This document shows, one piece after another, positions 39,006-51,282 of a stretch of 64,000 nucleotides of DNA. How positions within the stretch are numbered: the first letter of the stretch is position 1; the number at the start of each line of letters is the position of its first letter. Source of the stretch: Anarhynchus alexandrinus (Eukaryota; Chordata; Aves; Charadriiformes; Charadriidae); NCBI GenBank assembly GCA_008711295.1, contig VUYV01000036.1:5121904-5185903 (forward strand), read 5' to 3'. The notes beneath the pieces were generated by a model. It had not been told where the DNA came from and ran no database searches. It saw only the letters and a program-made list of their open reading frames with translations. The translations under genes were made by a program, and so were the position numbers.

Positions 39006-40281
39006 CAGCAGAAAACAGTCCCCAGCTTCTGCCACTAAATTCCACATTTTGACAAAACCACGCAACAGAGCAGTACAATCCCTCCTTGTTCATTCTCCGT
39101 ACAATTTATAAGGGAACTTAAATTTTTAAAGACTAAACGTATCCCTGCATAAAGTGGGCATAATTAGGGAGAAAAGTTTCAAATATATTCTCGGCATGCA
39201 CTATAAGACACTTGAAAAGTACTAAAGAAAAGAGACATCTAGTACTTACAGAGCAATTCAGAAAGTTAACATACCAGAGAAGTTAAAGACAGCATAAGCA
39301 AAGGATGAGAATCAATCATGACTTTGGACTACTCCCACAAAACTACCACCATAACGGAGGAAACAAAATAAATACACAAATCTTGACTTGTGTAGTGTTA
39401 ACTGACTCCATGGAAACATACAAAAAGTTTAAATCCTTACTAAAAGTGCTGAGATATGCACATATATGTCAAAGTTAGTGATCCGAGCCACTAAAATATA
39501 TTTATATGAATAATGCAAGGATCAAACAAATATACTTAGAACTACTGACATTACTAATTCCAACAGGGTTCTGTGTAGACCATATAATTTTTTTCATTTT
39601 TTTTTTTTATTGCAGCTTAGCATATTTTTCACTTAAATACCGTTTCTTTTTTCCTCTAATTCATCATGCAAGAACGATGATATTCTATTAAAAAGACTTT
39701 CTGTACCTGCCTTAAAGAAATGTACAGGAATATATGGGCTGCAATTCTAATCCTAACTCTATTAACTGCAAAACGTATAGTCACACATAAGCTTAATTTC
39801 TTTCTGAATTCTCTGTTATTGCTGCAAGTGAGAAGTTTTAAGTGTGCATACTTTAGGATTTCAGTAGAGATTTTCTGTTAATAGACATCAAACAGGAGTA
39901 TTGAGAGGTTTATTCCTTTTTTCAAGAGCAATGCACTTTCTGATCTATGAAATTTCCATTTCAAACTGGTAAAATAATCTTTGCGTCTTAAAAAATAGTG
40001 GTATTATTTCCCCTATTTTGCAGTGTGGGATACGTTCATTCACCTGATAGGTTGTTACAGCTGTTGGGTATGTATGAATTCTGCCATACATACCGCCTCC
40101 AAGTATCCCTCCTTCCTTAGAGAAACTATAATGGCTACACCGGCCAGTAGAACACTTTTAAAAATACAGGTTTTTCCTCCAAGTACCAATAACTGCATTC
40201 TTTTCTGCATTTTTTTCTCGTTGGAGCACAGAGCACGCTTACTGTGCTTCTGAGCAGCATGGGCTTTCCTACACCTCAGGG

Positions 40282-40387
40282 ATCATAGAATGATAGAATC
40301 ATAGAATGGTTTAGGTTGGAAAGGACCTTGAAGATCATCGAGTTCCAACCCCCCTGCCATAGGCAGAGACACCTCCCACTAGACCAG
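40282..40387 (-). mobile_element. CR1 LINE 3' tail, about 106 bp, minus strand
   Basis: The plus strand reads ATCATAGAATGATAGAATCATAG and then GGTTTAGGTTGGAAAGGACC, the reverse complement of the CR1 3' end with its short terminal repeats. It continues through the GGCAGAGACACCTCCCACTAG block. Similarity stops near 40387, so this is an extreme 5' truncation, the common outcome of CR1 insertion. It has the same sense as COL19A1. Confidence 0.92.
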
Positions 40388-43050
40388 TGGAAGGCTGGGA
40401 TGCCTGAACCCTTCTAAACACAGGGTCACCGACACCCTTTGGACTCTGACAGGCACCAATCGCACAGACAAAAGAAAAAAAATGAGAGTTCCTACTACTT
40501 GTTGTTACATGCTTCTGTAGATTACCTATGGAGTCTCTACACCCCACGGACCGAAGGACCACCAACCAGCTGTCGGGGAATGACTGCAGTGAAGCAGTCT
40601 CAGCCTTCTGCCACCTTCACGCTCCCCGTGCTGAGGACAGGACCATGGTGCAGGTCCCCATGTGGGGAGAAGGCTCTGGCCCCGCACAACTCTGCTGATG
40701 CTCTAGTTTGTAAGGAGACCAGCATGTACGGTAGACCTTCTCCACATTACTCCACTGGTGTATGATTTCTATGGAAATGCATAGGAATGGAAGAGCTGCA
40801 CAGGGCAGCAGAACTCTGTAACGCTACCATTTCCCACCTGTCTCAACATGCAACTGCACTGGGGCAGAAGGTTGATGACCCAGGCCCAGTGATCCAGTCT
40901 GAGCTGAAATAAGCTGCCTTGAATATTCCCTCCTTCACTGACCAAACGCATTTTGGATTTAGCTCTAACAGGGTGGCATTATTTTCACTCCTCTTCCCCC
41001 CGCACCCCTCAGCATAGTAATTCATTTTGCATTTCAACAAAAAGAAATGAATCATTTCACATTAGGGAAAACTAAAAATGATTACAAGTAGAGGATAAAT
41101 TTATGACATTATGCATGAGCCCCAAATGACTAGAACATTTTAAAACTCTCTTTTAACAGAGTTCATAACTGAAACACTGATGTCACATTTTGGCTGTAAC
41201 AGCATGAATGGTCCTGACATAGTAAGTTCTCAGTCAGTGACACATGAACCTTGATATTATCTGACTTGCTACTCATTCACAGCAAGATACGACATCTTCC
41301 TTTCATGATTTTATATCGTAAGAGTCACGGCCACACAGAAGTCACACAAATAAAACAGCTCTGAAGACTGGATTTTCCCCGAGCCACCACCATTCATATC
41401 ATTCATCCTCTTTTAGTCCTTGCCAACAGAAATGCATGACTATTTACAGTGGCGGAGAGAGAAAGGCTTCCTGCTGGGCCATATATTCCCCGCAGTGTTG
41501 TAATCTGTCTTCGAGTTGCTAAACCAATTCACACTCACTCTTGCCTCTTCTCTCAGTTAGCAGCTACAAAAAAAAAATGTTTCAGTATGTCTGTCAGTAA
41601 CATCCCTCTGAAGACTTGTATCTGCTTTCCTGAAATGTAAATGTTTCCTTCTAAAAAGTGTGAAAACGACCATCGGTGGATGTACCAACGCAGAGACATC
41701 TTGCTGTGCCTGAATCAACTGAACTGAAACATTTGCACAGCATTTTATAATCCAACAAATGTAATTCTTCGACGGTCAATTTTATGAAAGTGAATCACTT
41801 AAGGTACAGAAGGAGTAAGTTCAGTCAATTTGAAAGCAGCTTCTGGTTTTCGATATCATACGACTAACCTCTGAGTATAACTCTCAGGAAAGCTGAGTGT
41901 CTGCAACTACAGTTGAAGACAATGAATGCACTTCAAACAGCCCTAACATACCCAGGGGCTGCTATCCGAATAGACATAGTCATTTTTCCATCATTCATAC
42001 AAGAAATGCTAAAAAGAACCATTCTATTGTCCTATAGCACACAGAAAATAGGCATCCTCAATTCTTTTTCCTGTGTCTTATTTTCAGAAGTATGTCATTT
42101 CTATTTCAGTGATTTCTTCAAGGCCTGTAAGAATCTATCTGAAGCAAGTTCTACTCCAATCCATCTACTGCAGTAACAACCCTAGAATTAAGGTTGTTTA
42201 ATAAAAATATTTCACTGTTAACTCTTTCAACACACATTTCGACTGTATATTCAAGAGCTGAAGGACATACCCTGTTTACCTCTAGCAAGACATGAACTGT
42301 AGCAAACAGAAACTGATCATCATGTCTAACCGCACATATTCTTTTCTGCAGGTAAATTACAGGAAAGGGAATAAATGAATTAGTGACCAAATTTGCAAAT
42401 TCCTGAGTCTGATACACAGATTTTTTTCTATAAAGAAAGAAAGGAAGATACCTGTCTGAATTTTTTCCTGAGAACTGTAGAAACTGTAAAAACTGCTAAA
42501 TTATTGAAATATTATTCTTTGTAGGAATCTAGTAGGTGATTTTTCATCATTATAACGTTACATTTCTTTTTCCTTTCCAGTCTGAGTTTGTTATGCATAT
42601 CTGGTCATTATCTAAGATAAAAAGATTATATAGATGTCAAGACCATGACACATTACTCTGCAAGTGTTTGAAAGGACAAACTCTAAACAATTTGCTAATC
42701 TGTGCGAAAAGAATTTTTCAGCCTCTTTTTCTGGATAGAGGAAGCTTCACACTGAAGCATATGTTATTCTCAAGTATTATTAGACATGTCCAATCACCAA
42801 AATTTAAATGTACTATAATTAAACCAATACTGAAATTATTTTAATTACTTAATATCGATAGCAGCATTATCATGTAATGAATAGAACCAGAAGCATATGA
42901 TGTGTTTCATAAAAGACAATGGTCTGTGCCTTTGCGGTACCAACACACGGAGGGAGCGCAGGCAGGTGAGCGTGTGTGTGATCAACAGTGAATATTAAGC
43001 TGAACTGGCTGGCAAGTAGGTGAAATGACCTGGAAGCCAGGGGAAAATAG

Positions 43051-43090
43051 GTGTGTGTGTATATATGTGCATGTGTGTGTGTGTACACAC
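43051..43090. repeat. TG microsatellite
   Basis: An alternating GT/AT tract (GTGTGTGTGTATATATGTGC followed by more TG and CA steps). The open reading frames across it are repeat artefacts. Confidence 0.9.
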
Positions 43091-43436
43091 ATGTTTTTGC
43101 ATGGGTGTCTGTGAGTGACCAGGTCTGCACCATCAAATGGAATGGAGCTGTAAGCCTCACGGGGTTGAATGTTCAAGGTGCCAGTAACTGGAGAGACCAG
43201 GAGCAGGGGCATCTACGGGTTAGGCTGTGTGTCACCTCAGCTACTAGAGGGATGTCTATATGTGTTGTAATGTGTGTTTGTGTGCCTATTGGGAATGCAC
43301 ACTCAGCCCCGCTACCAGCTGGATCTGAGGGCCAGGAGCTGTGGCAGCCCCACATCTATCTGGCTGCTGGATGCATCCCCACATCCTTAACTTTCTGAAA
43401 ATAGGGTCCTGTGTGTCAAATTGGAACATATGCGTG

Positions 43437-43454
43437 ATATATATATATATATAT
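43437..43454. repeat. AT microsatellite
   Basis: About nine AT units directly in front of the first copy of the 137-bp duplication, and a plausible cause of the assembly difficulty there. Confidence 0.9.
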
Positions 43455-43727
43455 GTATGTAATACTTTGACTATAGAATACTTAAAATATCTTAAAAAGC
43501 ATTCATTAGTTTTGCAAGCTTGTGCTGAAAAATGTTTTTCACTAAAAATAGCAAGGGAATTCTTTCACTTTAACCAGCCTATACTATCCANTGTATGTAA
43601 TACTTTGACAATAGAATACTTAAATATCTTAAAAAGCATTCATTAGTTTTGCAAGCTTGTGCTGAAAAATGTTTTTCACTAAAAATAGCAAGGGAATTCT
43701 TTCACTTTAACCAGCCTATACTATCCA
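43454..43727. repeat. 137-bp direct duplication separated by one N
   Basis: Copy 1 (43454-43590) and copy 2 (43592-43727) are nearly identical and joined by a single N at 43591. The only differences I see are one substitution (GACTATAG against GACAATAG) and one A missing from an A run in copy 2. Near identity, a joining N and an adjacent AT repeat suggest two alleles or two contig ends placed side by side by the assembler. A recent true tandem duplication is the alternative. It lies 256 bp from exon C and does not alter it. Confidence 0.92.
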
Positions 43728-43982
43728 TACACAGATGAAAAACCAATATTCTTGTTAGTATTTGGTGGGAGATAAGATGTTTTAAATATACTTATTTTCT
43801 TTATATTTATAAAATTCCCTTTTCCCTGCTTCACAATTCATATAGAAAATGCAGAGGCATTCTAAAGAGAGGGACTTGGCTCTTAAATTTAATAATGAAA
43901 GTATTTACATTGCAAATAAGCTAAAAACCACAACATTTCTTAGTGATTTTCTTTCATCTGTTTTTGTTTTACATGTACTTAC

Positions 43983-44018
43983 GCTCAAGGCAGTTGGTCC
44001 CGGAGGTCCTGCATCTCC
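43983..44018 (-). CDS. COL19A1: COL19A1 exon C, COL5 helix with a Gly imperfection (36 nt)
   Basis: The exon encodes GDAGPPGPTALS (12 codons, phase 0), with acceptor TTTTAACTAG and donor GTAAGT. The last triplet is ALS: alanine replaces glycine while the three-residue register is kept into exon D. The human peptide I recall is GDTGPPGPPALP, with the same alanine, so the imperfection is ancestral and a good fingerprint of COL19A1. Such a site would loosen the triple helix locally. Only 690 bp separate it from exon B. Confidence 0.93.
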
Positions 44019-44708
44019 CTAGTTAAAACAGGAGAGTAAATAAATCAGCAATCTCTTTAGTTATACATTTTTAACCTCTAGGCACTTTAGAGGATATGCA
44101 TCACAGCAGAAGTAAATTCTGTACAATCATCAAACATGCTCTGATTATGGAAATATATGAGTAAAGCAATATTCTTTTTCAGTAATGGCATAGATGTACA
44201 CAGTTCACCACAGGTTAAATGGAAAAAAAAATGTCAGGTCTCTGCGTAAATGAATCACAGCTTAAAAAATGCAATCCTTCAAAACACATTTGCATATGTT
44301 AAATTACAAGCTGCAGCTTACACGCACAAGGTGGCCACTGAAGTCAGTGTGACAGCTCACGTATGTAAAGACATCTGACTGTGTAAAATGTTCACAGAAT
44401 TAGGTAGCTGAAGTACAAATCCTGCTGTGAGGCCTTCAGGTTCAGCCCACAGCAGCAAATCAGAGCACTCAGAGACCAACTCAGAACATCGAATTTAGGC
44501 TCCTGCTCTGAACTCCTTTCAAAATGTATTGTGATAAAGAGTACCCATCATCCATGTCTACAGTTAGTCTGTACTCATATTCTTCAACCCTTAAGCCACT
44601 CAAATGGCAGCAGTGGGTGTTTGTCACACGTAGTTAAGGTGATGTGTTCAATATTGAAGAAATATCACACACACTCATATACATACAACTTTACAGTTAA
44701 AAAAGTAC
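44019..44708 (-). other. COL19A1: COL19A1 intron between exons B and C (690 bp)
   Basis: The shortest intron in the window. It is AT-rich, and no repeat or additional exon is visible. It begins with the weak donor GTACTT of exon B. Confidence 0.85.
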
Positions 44709-44762
44709 CTTTTCTCCTTTAGGACCAGCCACACCTGGACTACCAGGGTCACCTTTTAGTCC
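44709..44762 (-). CDS. COL19A1: COL19A1 exon B, COL5 helix (54 nt)
   Basis: The exon encodes GLKGDPGSPGVAGPKGEK: six perfect Gly-X-Y triplets, phase 0. The acceptor is CTTTTTTGCCCAG. The donor is GTACTT after AAG, a poor match to the U1 consensus beyond the GT. The human stretch I recall is GLKGDLGPHGPPGPKGEK, the same length with identical ends. It includes KGD and KGE junctions typical of FACIT helices. The weak donor and in-frame length make it a candidate cassette exon, though skipping is not shown. Confidence 0.94.
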
Positions 44763-45393
44763 CTGGGCAAAAAAGAAAAATACATATTTGTTGTCATCTG
44801 TGGAAAGTGTTGGACAAAATCCTGTAGTGCTGTGAATTGTTATATACTAACAACTAAGCCTTAAAATATTATCCCTTTATTGGTACCACTATCTCATAAT
44901 TCTTAATTTTCATTATTTTGTGAACAGAGAAACATCTGTTGAAGACCACATGTGTCTTCAACACATAATTAAACATACAAAGCCAAACTATCTACTTGAT
45001 CGTGCCCAATTACGGCAAGTAGTGTGTAGAAATGCAAAGTTCCTTTGAGGTCCCAACAGGTCTGTACCTTGCATGGCCAACAAACGGAAAATAGCATACT
45101 AGAGAAAGTACTAGTACATTCACTTAACCTCTGCTAAAATCGGGAAAGAGGCAGAGGTGGACAGAGAGCTGTAGATTCTGTGTTTCATGTAGCAGTTCTG
45201 AGCTGGTGACCTGCAGCAGGGTACAGCTCAGACCTGCTGCACGTCCTCCAATGCTCCAATCTTCACCAGCATTTGAAAAGGCAATTAGAGGAATGATCGA
45301 GTCCTTCATACCTCCCTCCTTAGTTCTGCCTTCAGCTGCAGAAGCAGATAATAGTGCCTAGTCTTACACATTACATATGCAGCAATTTCCCAA

Positions 45394-45720
45394 TCACAGA
45401 ATCATAGAATGGTTTGGGTTGGAAGGGACCTTTAAAGGTTGTCTGGTCCAATCCTCCTGCAATGAGCAAAAACATCTTCAACTAGACCAGCTTGCTCAGA
45501 GCCCCGTCCAACCTGACCTTGAATGTTTCCAGGGATGGGGCATCCACAACTTCTCTGGGCAAACTGTCCCAGTGTTTCACCACCCCCATCATAAAAAATT
45601 TCTTCCTTATATCCAGTCCAAAGCTACCCTCAACAATACAGCTCTTCCACTAACATGTCTCACCAGAAGCACCCCAAAAAAATCTTTAGCACCCAGAACA
45701 TAATCTTTGTTGTCTTCTTG
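45394..45720 (-). mobile_element. CR1 LINE 3' end fragment, minus strand
   Basis: The plus strand shows CACAGAATCATAGAATGG and then GGTTTGGGTTGGAAGGGACC, which is the reverse complement of the CR1 3' end. It is followed by the conserved block around CCAGGGATGGGGCATCCAC and TCTCTGGGCAAACTGTCCC. Clear similarity runs to about 45640 and fades by 45720. It is a 5'-truncated, non-coding copy in the same sense as COL19A1, without an intact frame. Confidence 0.92.
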
Positions 45721-48700
45721 CTGCAAAACACATGGAAAAGTGAGAGGTTTTGAAATATGCCCAGCAAATTCAAGCCATTCTGCAGTGATGCTGGACCAAC
45801 CTACCAGGAACTCTTTTTGTTTACGCCAAGAGATTTGACTTGTGCCTTCCCTGTGACCACTGCTTTAGAGGCATTCAACAGGACAGCATGTACATTGTAA
45901 GTCAGAGACAGTTCTACAGGTTCAAAGATTTTATGTAGAAACCAAATGGTGGTAATATAGGCAATATGGGACCCAACCATGAGATATTCCACAGGTAGGC
46001 CACCATCATTACTATTGTGGAGGTTAAATAGGTTGAAGACAGAAAAGATTTATCTACATTTGAATTAGGGTATACTATCTTAAGTTCTTCCCAGCCCCCT
46101 TTTTGCCCTTGCAAACTCTCTTTCTCAGTTTGCAATAATTGGGAAGATGGAGACAACTGGCATGAAAATGATAAGCAACATCTGTGCCTTGGTGGGTACA
46201 GAAACATTAAATCAGTGAGTGTTCTAAATACTGCATATTTGTGCAACTTCACTTCCTGCTAAAATTACATTAATTCACCATCTGGAAGGAACATCATTTA
46301 GAACTATATGAGCATTTAAGTACCCACTTTGGATTAAATTTGTGGTTGTTGTAAATACCCCTGATTTAGCTTTGATTTGTCCTTTATTAAGCTTGCCAAA
46401 TATGTAATAGTTAAATCAGAAGTAGTTTTGCTGTTTGAACTTAAAAAATGTAATATGCAGATGGATTCAAAAACCAAGCCAAAAATTGCTTTCTTTTTAC
46501 AATCTGCATATTTATGACATAGTTTTAATATTGTCTCCATTTACTACATTTTACTTTCACCTCCTTCTGAAAGAGTGCAGAAAATACAACCGCTCCATAT
46601 TCTAAAAAGCCATTTTAGGGATTTTTCAGGTATGCAAACTGTATGGATCTGGTTCAAAATCAATATTAGCAAATCAGCAGTGGAACAAGAGATTTGAGTT
46701 TAAGAATTAGCCCTTAGGCTGTATATTTACAGAAGAGAAAAGATAAAAAATTCTGCAAGTCACAGAAGGTGACATATCTGCATGTGTCTCTACTGAATAG
46801 AAAAGACAACTGCAGAGGAAAGATACTGAACCCAAGCCATGCACTGTCAAACTATGAAGCTAATTTTTAACTAATTGGTGTGTTTAACGCTTTTAATAGT
46901 GTTCCTGCAGTGCGCCTTGGTGAGGTATGCAGTTTGACAGCTACTGCAGAGACGACGACCACAGAGGTCAACCTCACATAGAAAGGGACAAGGGGAAACC
47001 ATATATTTGACAACAAGCCTTGCATGTTTGAAGCAGGATTTCTGAGTACCCAGGAAAGTTTTTATAGAATGTATTTACTTTGAAATACTTGAATGACCTT
47101 TCCTTTCCTTTGCAGTTTATAACCCCAAGAAACAAAAGTAGTATCAGAAAAGAAAATTCTTAAAAGCTTACCCCCTTAGAAGTATTTCTTGTTCTTCTAC
47201 ACATTATATATCTTTTAAAAAACATTATTATCTTAATAAGTCCCAGACATAGTGAATGCTTGCAAAAACACATCTGGTACTGCACCATGCCTATTCTTCC
47301 CTACAGCCACACTTTTAAAGCTGCTGAAAGTTTTAGCTGCTGCTGACTGTGTCTGAAATGACATAAGAAATAAGAATTCCTGTGCTAAGTCAAATCTGTA
47401 GCCCCTTCTAGCACAGTCCAGTACAGTACAGTATCCTGTCTCTGGCAGAGACCAGAACAGGATGCTTCAGTAAAATGGTCGTGGCTCTCTAAACAGATAT
47501 AATTTGGATGATTTTAGATTAAGCTTTAAATTAGAAAAGCTCGTTTTCTGTAATATTTCAGGGGAATGAGGTCAGTTTTGAAAACAACAAACTAATTTCT
47601 ATTGATCTAAGGAGTCTGTTATCAGATTTGCCAGAAATTCAAGAACTGAGTAAAAATTCCAGCAGCTCTCATAACAGAGGGTGAATGCATTATTGAGTAC
47701 TATCCCTATCTAATTCTAGCTTTTTGGGAGCAATATAATACACATTTGTGAGTTCACAAACAGTCTTCAGCTGGTACTAGTTCTCCTCTGTAAGGACCAC
47801 AGCTTGGCCTTTTTACAGGTTGGAATAAACTTGCATTACGGTTCCCCTATGGATGCCAAAATGTAAAGTAAGCGTTAGGATACGCGTGTATAAGGCCAAC
47901 TCAAGGCTAACAAGATAACAACATGAGACATGGCAGAAATGAGAAATGTTATATATATAACAAGACAGGTATTACTGTAACACAATTGCTGACCAACAGA
48001 GAAATTACTGGAACAAATATACCACAAATACCAATAAGGGTGTAAAGTCAGCATAATTGGGGCCAACAGGGGAAAGATTAAACTAGAGGCAGGCTTTTCA
48101 TTTGGAAGTGGATGACGATGCTATTTTTTCTAGTTGAAGGAATTTAAAGGAGAAGTTACCATATTGGCTGAGACTATTTTTGACAAATATTTAACCAGAT
48201 TTTTCTGTGATACCAGTTTACTGGAGTCTTAGCCGGCCTACAAAACCAACAGGATTAGGAGAAAAAAAAATAATTAAAGAACAGTAACTGTGCTTTGAAG
48301 CTCTAGAAAGGACTATGGTTTCACAAATTATTCAAAGAATGGGATTTTATTAATAATGTCCCAACACTACTTGTGTAACAGGTGACAGCTTTTCTATTTG
48401 AATTTTCCTTTTAAACCAGTGACAATCTCATGCAATGTTTCCTGTGCTCTGGAGTTCCACAGTGAAGAAAAAAATAACTTTACTTAGTGATGTGATAAAT
48501 ATGTTCCTTACCAAGTTTGAGAAAAATTTATTCATTCAAAAGAAGTGCCAGGTATAACCAGAACCAGAAAACAAAGCAGTTTTTCACTTCCTATGTTTTC
48601 AGTCCTTTGGATAAGAGCAGAGCGGTCAAAGATTTTGCAAGAAAAGGGAACCAAACAATAATTTTCCCCTATGCCAATTCTTTTGGGTCAACACGATGAT

Positions 48701-48925
48701 CTGCAAACCAGTGCTACTATCATCACTAGCAAAAAGGACAGAAGATGAAGAAAACAGAGGATTCACAGCTTGCAGCTTGTGCTGGGAAATCACATCCCAT
48801 ATGCCTGTAGTGTCTCAGCAACTACCCTGTGAAAGAATCCCAGCCCCTGGGAGTATCATCTAACCTGCCCATCAAATGACAGCAACACCTTGAACCAAGT
48901 ACACACCTTCTGTGAGTACTCCTGT

Positions 48926-48963
48926 ATAACCTACAGGGTTTGACATAACCCTGCAGGGGTTAT
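48926..48963. repeat. Imperfect inverted repeat
   Basis: ATAACCTACAGGGTT at 48926-48940 pairs with AACCCTGCAGGGGTTAT at 48946-48962, with a mismatch and a bulge and a loop of about five bases. It is short, in an intron, and of unknown meaning. Confidence 0.6.
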
Positions 48964-50250
48964 ATTAAAAGGGAAACGTGTGTTGGTGCTTGCACAGGAT
49001 GGGGGAAGCATCCTGTAATTTAAAGGAGTCTGCTTCTGTAAATTAGATTTTCTTGCAGACTCGTCTGTTGCTTTTAACCTTGACACTGGGATGTTCAGTT
49101 GTGTTTAAAAGCCACGCAAGGGATTTATAAGGGTTTAATGAGCAGACACCTCTCTGGCTGAGACCAACTCGCTGGCAATCCCTCTGACAAAAACTCTGCA
49201 GCCCAAACAGGGGGATTTAAATAACAGGCCAGGGAAGGCTGGGGAAGACTTATGGCAGTAGACTGACAATGAGCTGATCTGGGCGCAAACACAGAAGCCT
49301 CAAGAAAGCCAGGGTAAGGAGAGGAAGCTTACTGGGAAAGTCTTGCAGAGCTGACAGGGTTTCTAAGGCTTAGGCTGCCTGGCAGCAGATGACTGGACAG
49401 ACGGGTTTCCATATGGACCAGAGACCAGCGGGACCAAGGGCACTGAGAGCCAGGGTTCTGTTTAACAGCTCGTCGAGGACAAAATACTGAGATGGAGAGA
49501 CAGATATCAGCCACAACACAAACCTCAGCAGCAGTGTTAGAAGTCAGGGCTGCACAGCCTTTTCTCAGCTGCCATCAATTACTTATTTATCCACAGCTGG
49601 GAAATATCTGAGGAGTGCATTAACCTCTCACCCTGAGACAAAATGTTTACCATAATAACAGACATGAATTTGATCAGAGAAGTCCCAAAAAAGAGTACCA
49701 AAATAACTGAATTGTTAGTTTTGCATGAAATTATCAATAATCTAGAGTTCAGGAACGTTAGGAAAGTTATTATGTTAAGTGTTCCCTCCAAGTAAAACAT
49801 GCTTTTTGTGCCCTAATGCTTTACTTGATGAATTCTGACTTAACATGCTCTAGCAGGTTCACTGAGGCCTGAGAAAACTATATCATACACTGAAAATTTT
49901 CTCAGAGAGAGAGCAGCAGCCAGTGCTGATACACCATCATAGGAAAAGAGACGAAAAAGGTAAAATGTACCGGCAGCTGACGACAGATGCTCTTCCCAAT
50001 GAAAAAAATGCAAAGATCGGCCCTACCCCAACCAGAGGACTCCAGCAGCTCCTGTAGCAGTCAAGCGTCACCCACTGGAAATGCACCTATTTGTGCAACA
50101 TGCCCTATGCTGCATGCAAGTGGCAAAGGAAAATGCTGTAAGACTGGCATAACCTTTTGAGGAGAACAGTTTTTTCACTCTAAAAGATATCTGTTTGGAA
50201 AAACATCATTCATTATTTACAATGGCCTGCATTAGAGTAATCTGGTTCAA

Positions 50251-51282
50251 TCTGTGGTGGTGAATGGAGTTAAATCCAGTTGGCATCCGGTCACAAGTGA
50301 TGTTCCGCAGGGCTCAGTATTGGGGCTGGTTCTCTTTAATATCTTTATCAATGACCTGGACAAGAGGATCGAATGCACCCTCAGGAAGTTCACAGATGAC
50401 ACTAAACTAGGCGGGTGTGTTGATCTGCTTGAGGGTAAGATGGCTCTACAGAGGGATCTGGACAGGCTGGACCAATGGGCTGAGGCCAATGGTATGAGGT
50501 TCAACAAGGCCAAGTGCCGGGTCCTGCCCTTGGGTCACAACAACCCCATGTAGTGCTACAGCCTTGGTGCAGAGTGGCTCGAAAGCTGCCCGGCAGAAAA
50601 GGACCTGGGGGTGTTGGTTGACAGACAGCTGAATATGAGCCGGCAGTGTGCCCAGGTGGCCAAGAAGGCCAACAGCATCCTGGCCTGCATCAGGAATAGT
50701 GTGGTCAGCAGGACTAGGGAAGTGATCATCCCCTTGTACTCAGCACTGGTGAGGCCCCACCTCGAGTACTGTGTTCAGTTTTGGGCCCCTCACTACAAGA
50801 AGGACACTGAGGTGTGGGTGCGTGTCCAGAGAAGGGCTACAAAGCTGGTGAGGGGTCTGGAGGACAAGTCTGATGAGGAATGACTGAGGGAACTGGGGTT
50901 GTTTAGCCTGGAGAAGAGGAGGCTGAGGGGAGACCTTGTGACTCTCTACAACTACTTGAAAGGAGATTGTAGAGAGGTGGGTGTTGGTCTCTTCTCCCTG
51001 GTGACAAGTGATAGGACAAGAGGAAATGGGTTCAAGTTATGCCAGGTGAGGTTTAGATTGGATACTAGGAAAATTTTTTTCACTGAAAGGGTTATCAAAC
51101 ATTGGAATAAGCTGCCCAGAGAGGTGGTGGATTCACCATCCCTGGAGGTGTTTTAAAAAAGGGTAGACATGGCACTTAGGCACATGGTTTAGAAGTGGTT
51201 TTGTCAGGTTAGGTTAATGGTTGGACTTGATGATCTTAAAGGTCCCTTCCAACCTCAACAATTCTATGATTCTATGATTCTA
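50251..51282 (+). mobile_element. CR1 LINE, 3' about 1.0 kb, fairly intact, plus strand
   Basis: A 5'-truncated CR1 inserted antisense to COL19A1. One reading frame runs from 50254 to about 51156 and holds the C-terminal half of the ORF2 reverse transcriptase: [20 protein letters not shown] (motif B), KFTDDTKL (motif C, usually FADD, so one catalytic-box residue is changed), then [12 protein letters not shown] and EKDLGVLVD. The frame is broken only by stops at 50551-50553, 50881-50883 and 51154-51156, with no frameshift that I can see. The 3' end is complete, including repeated ATTCTATG at 51262-51282. It is non-functional, but younger-looking than the copy at 24.4 kb. Confidence 0.95.

Larger units (their letters stand above)
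31930..43982 (-). other. COL19A1: COL19A1 intron between exons C and D (12.1 kb)
   Basis: It contains a purine-rich G tract at 32333-32368, a poly-A with an N at 32747-32766, a 24-bp tandem repeat and a 15-N gap near 38.3 kb, a CpG-dense patch at about 38460-39005, a short CR1 tail at 40282-40387, TG and AT microsatellites near 43.05 and 43.44 kb, and a 137-bp duplication around an N at 43591. No other collagen exon was seen. Confidence 0.8.

Noticed and set aside
43051..43398. Overlapping open frames on both strands near 43 kb
   Set aside because: They span TG and AT microsatellites and have Cys-Val or His-Thr repeat composition; there is no evidence of a gene.
48930..49560. Solo LTR of an endogenous retrovirus
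   Set aside because: I could not find matching terminal repeats, a primer-binding site or target-site duplication, so it is left unclassified.
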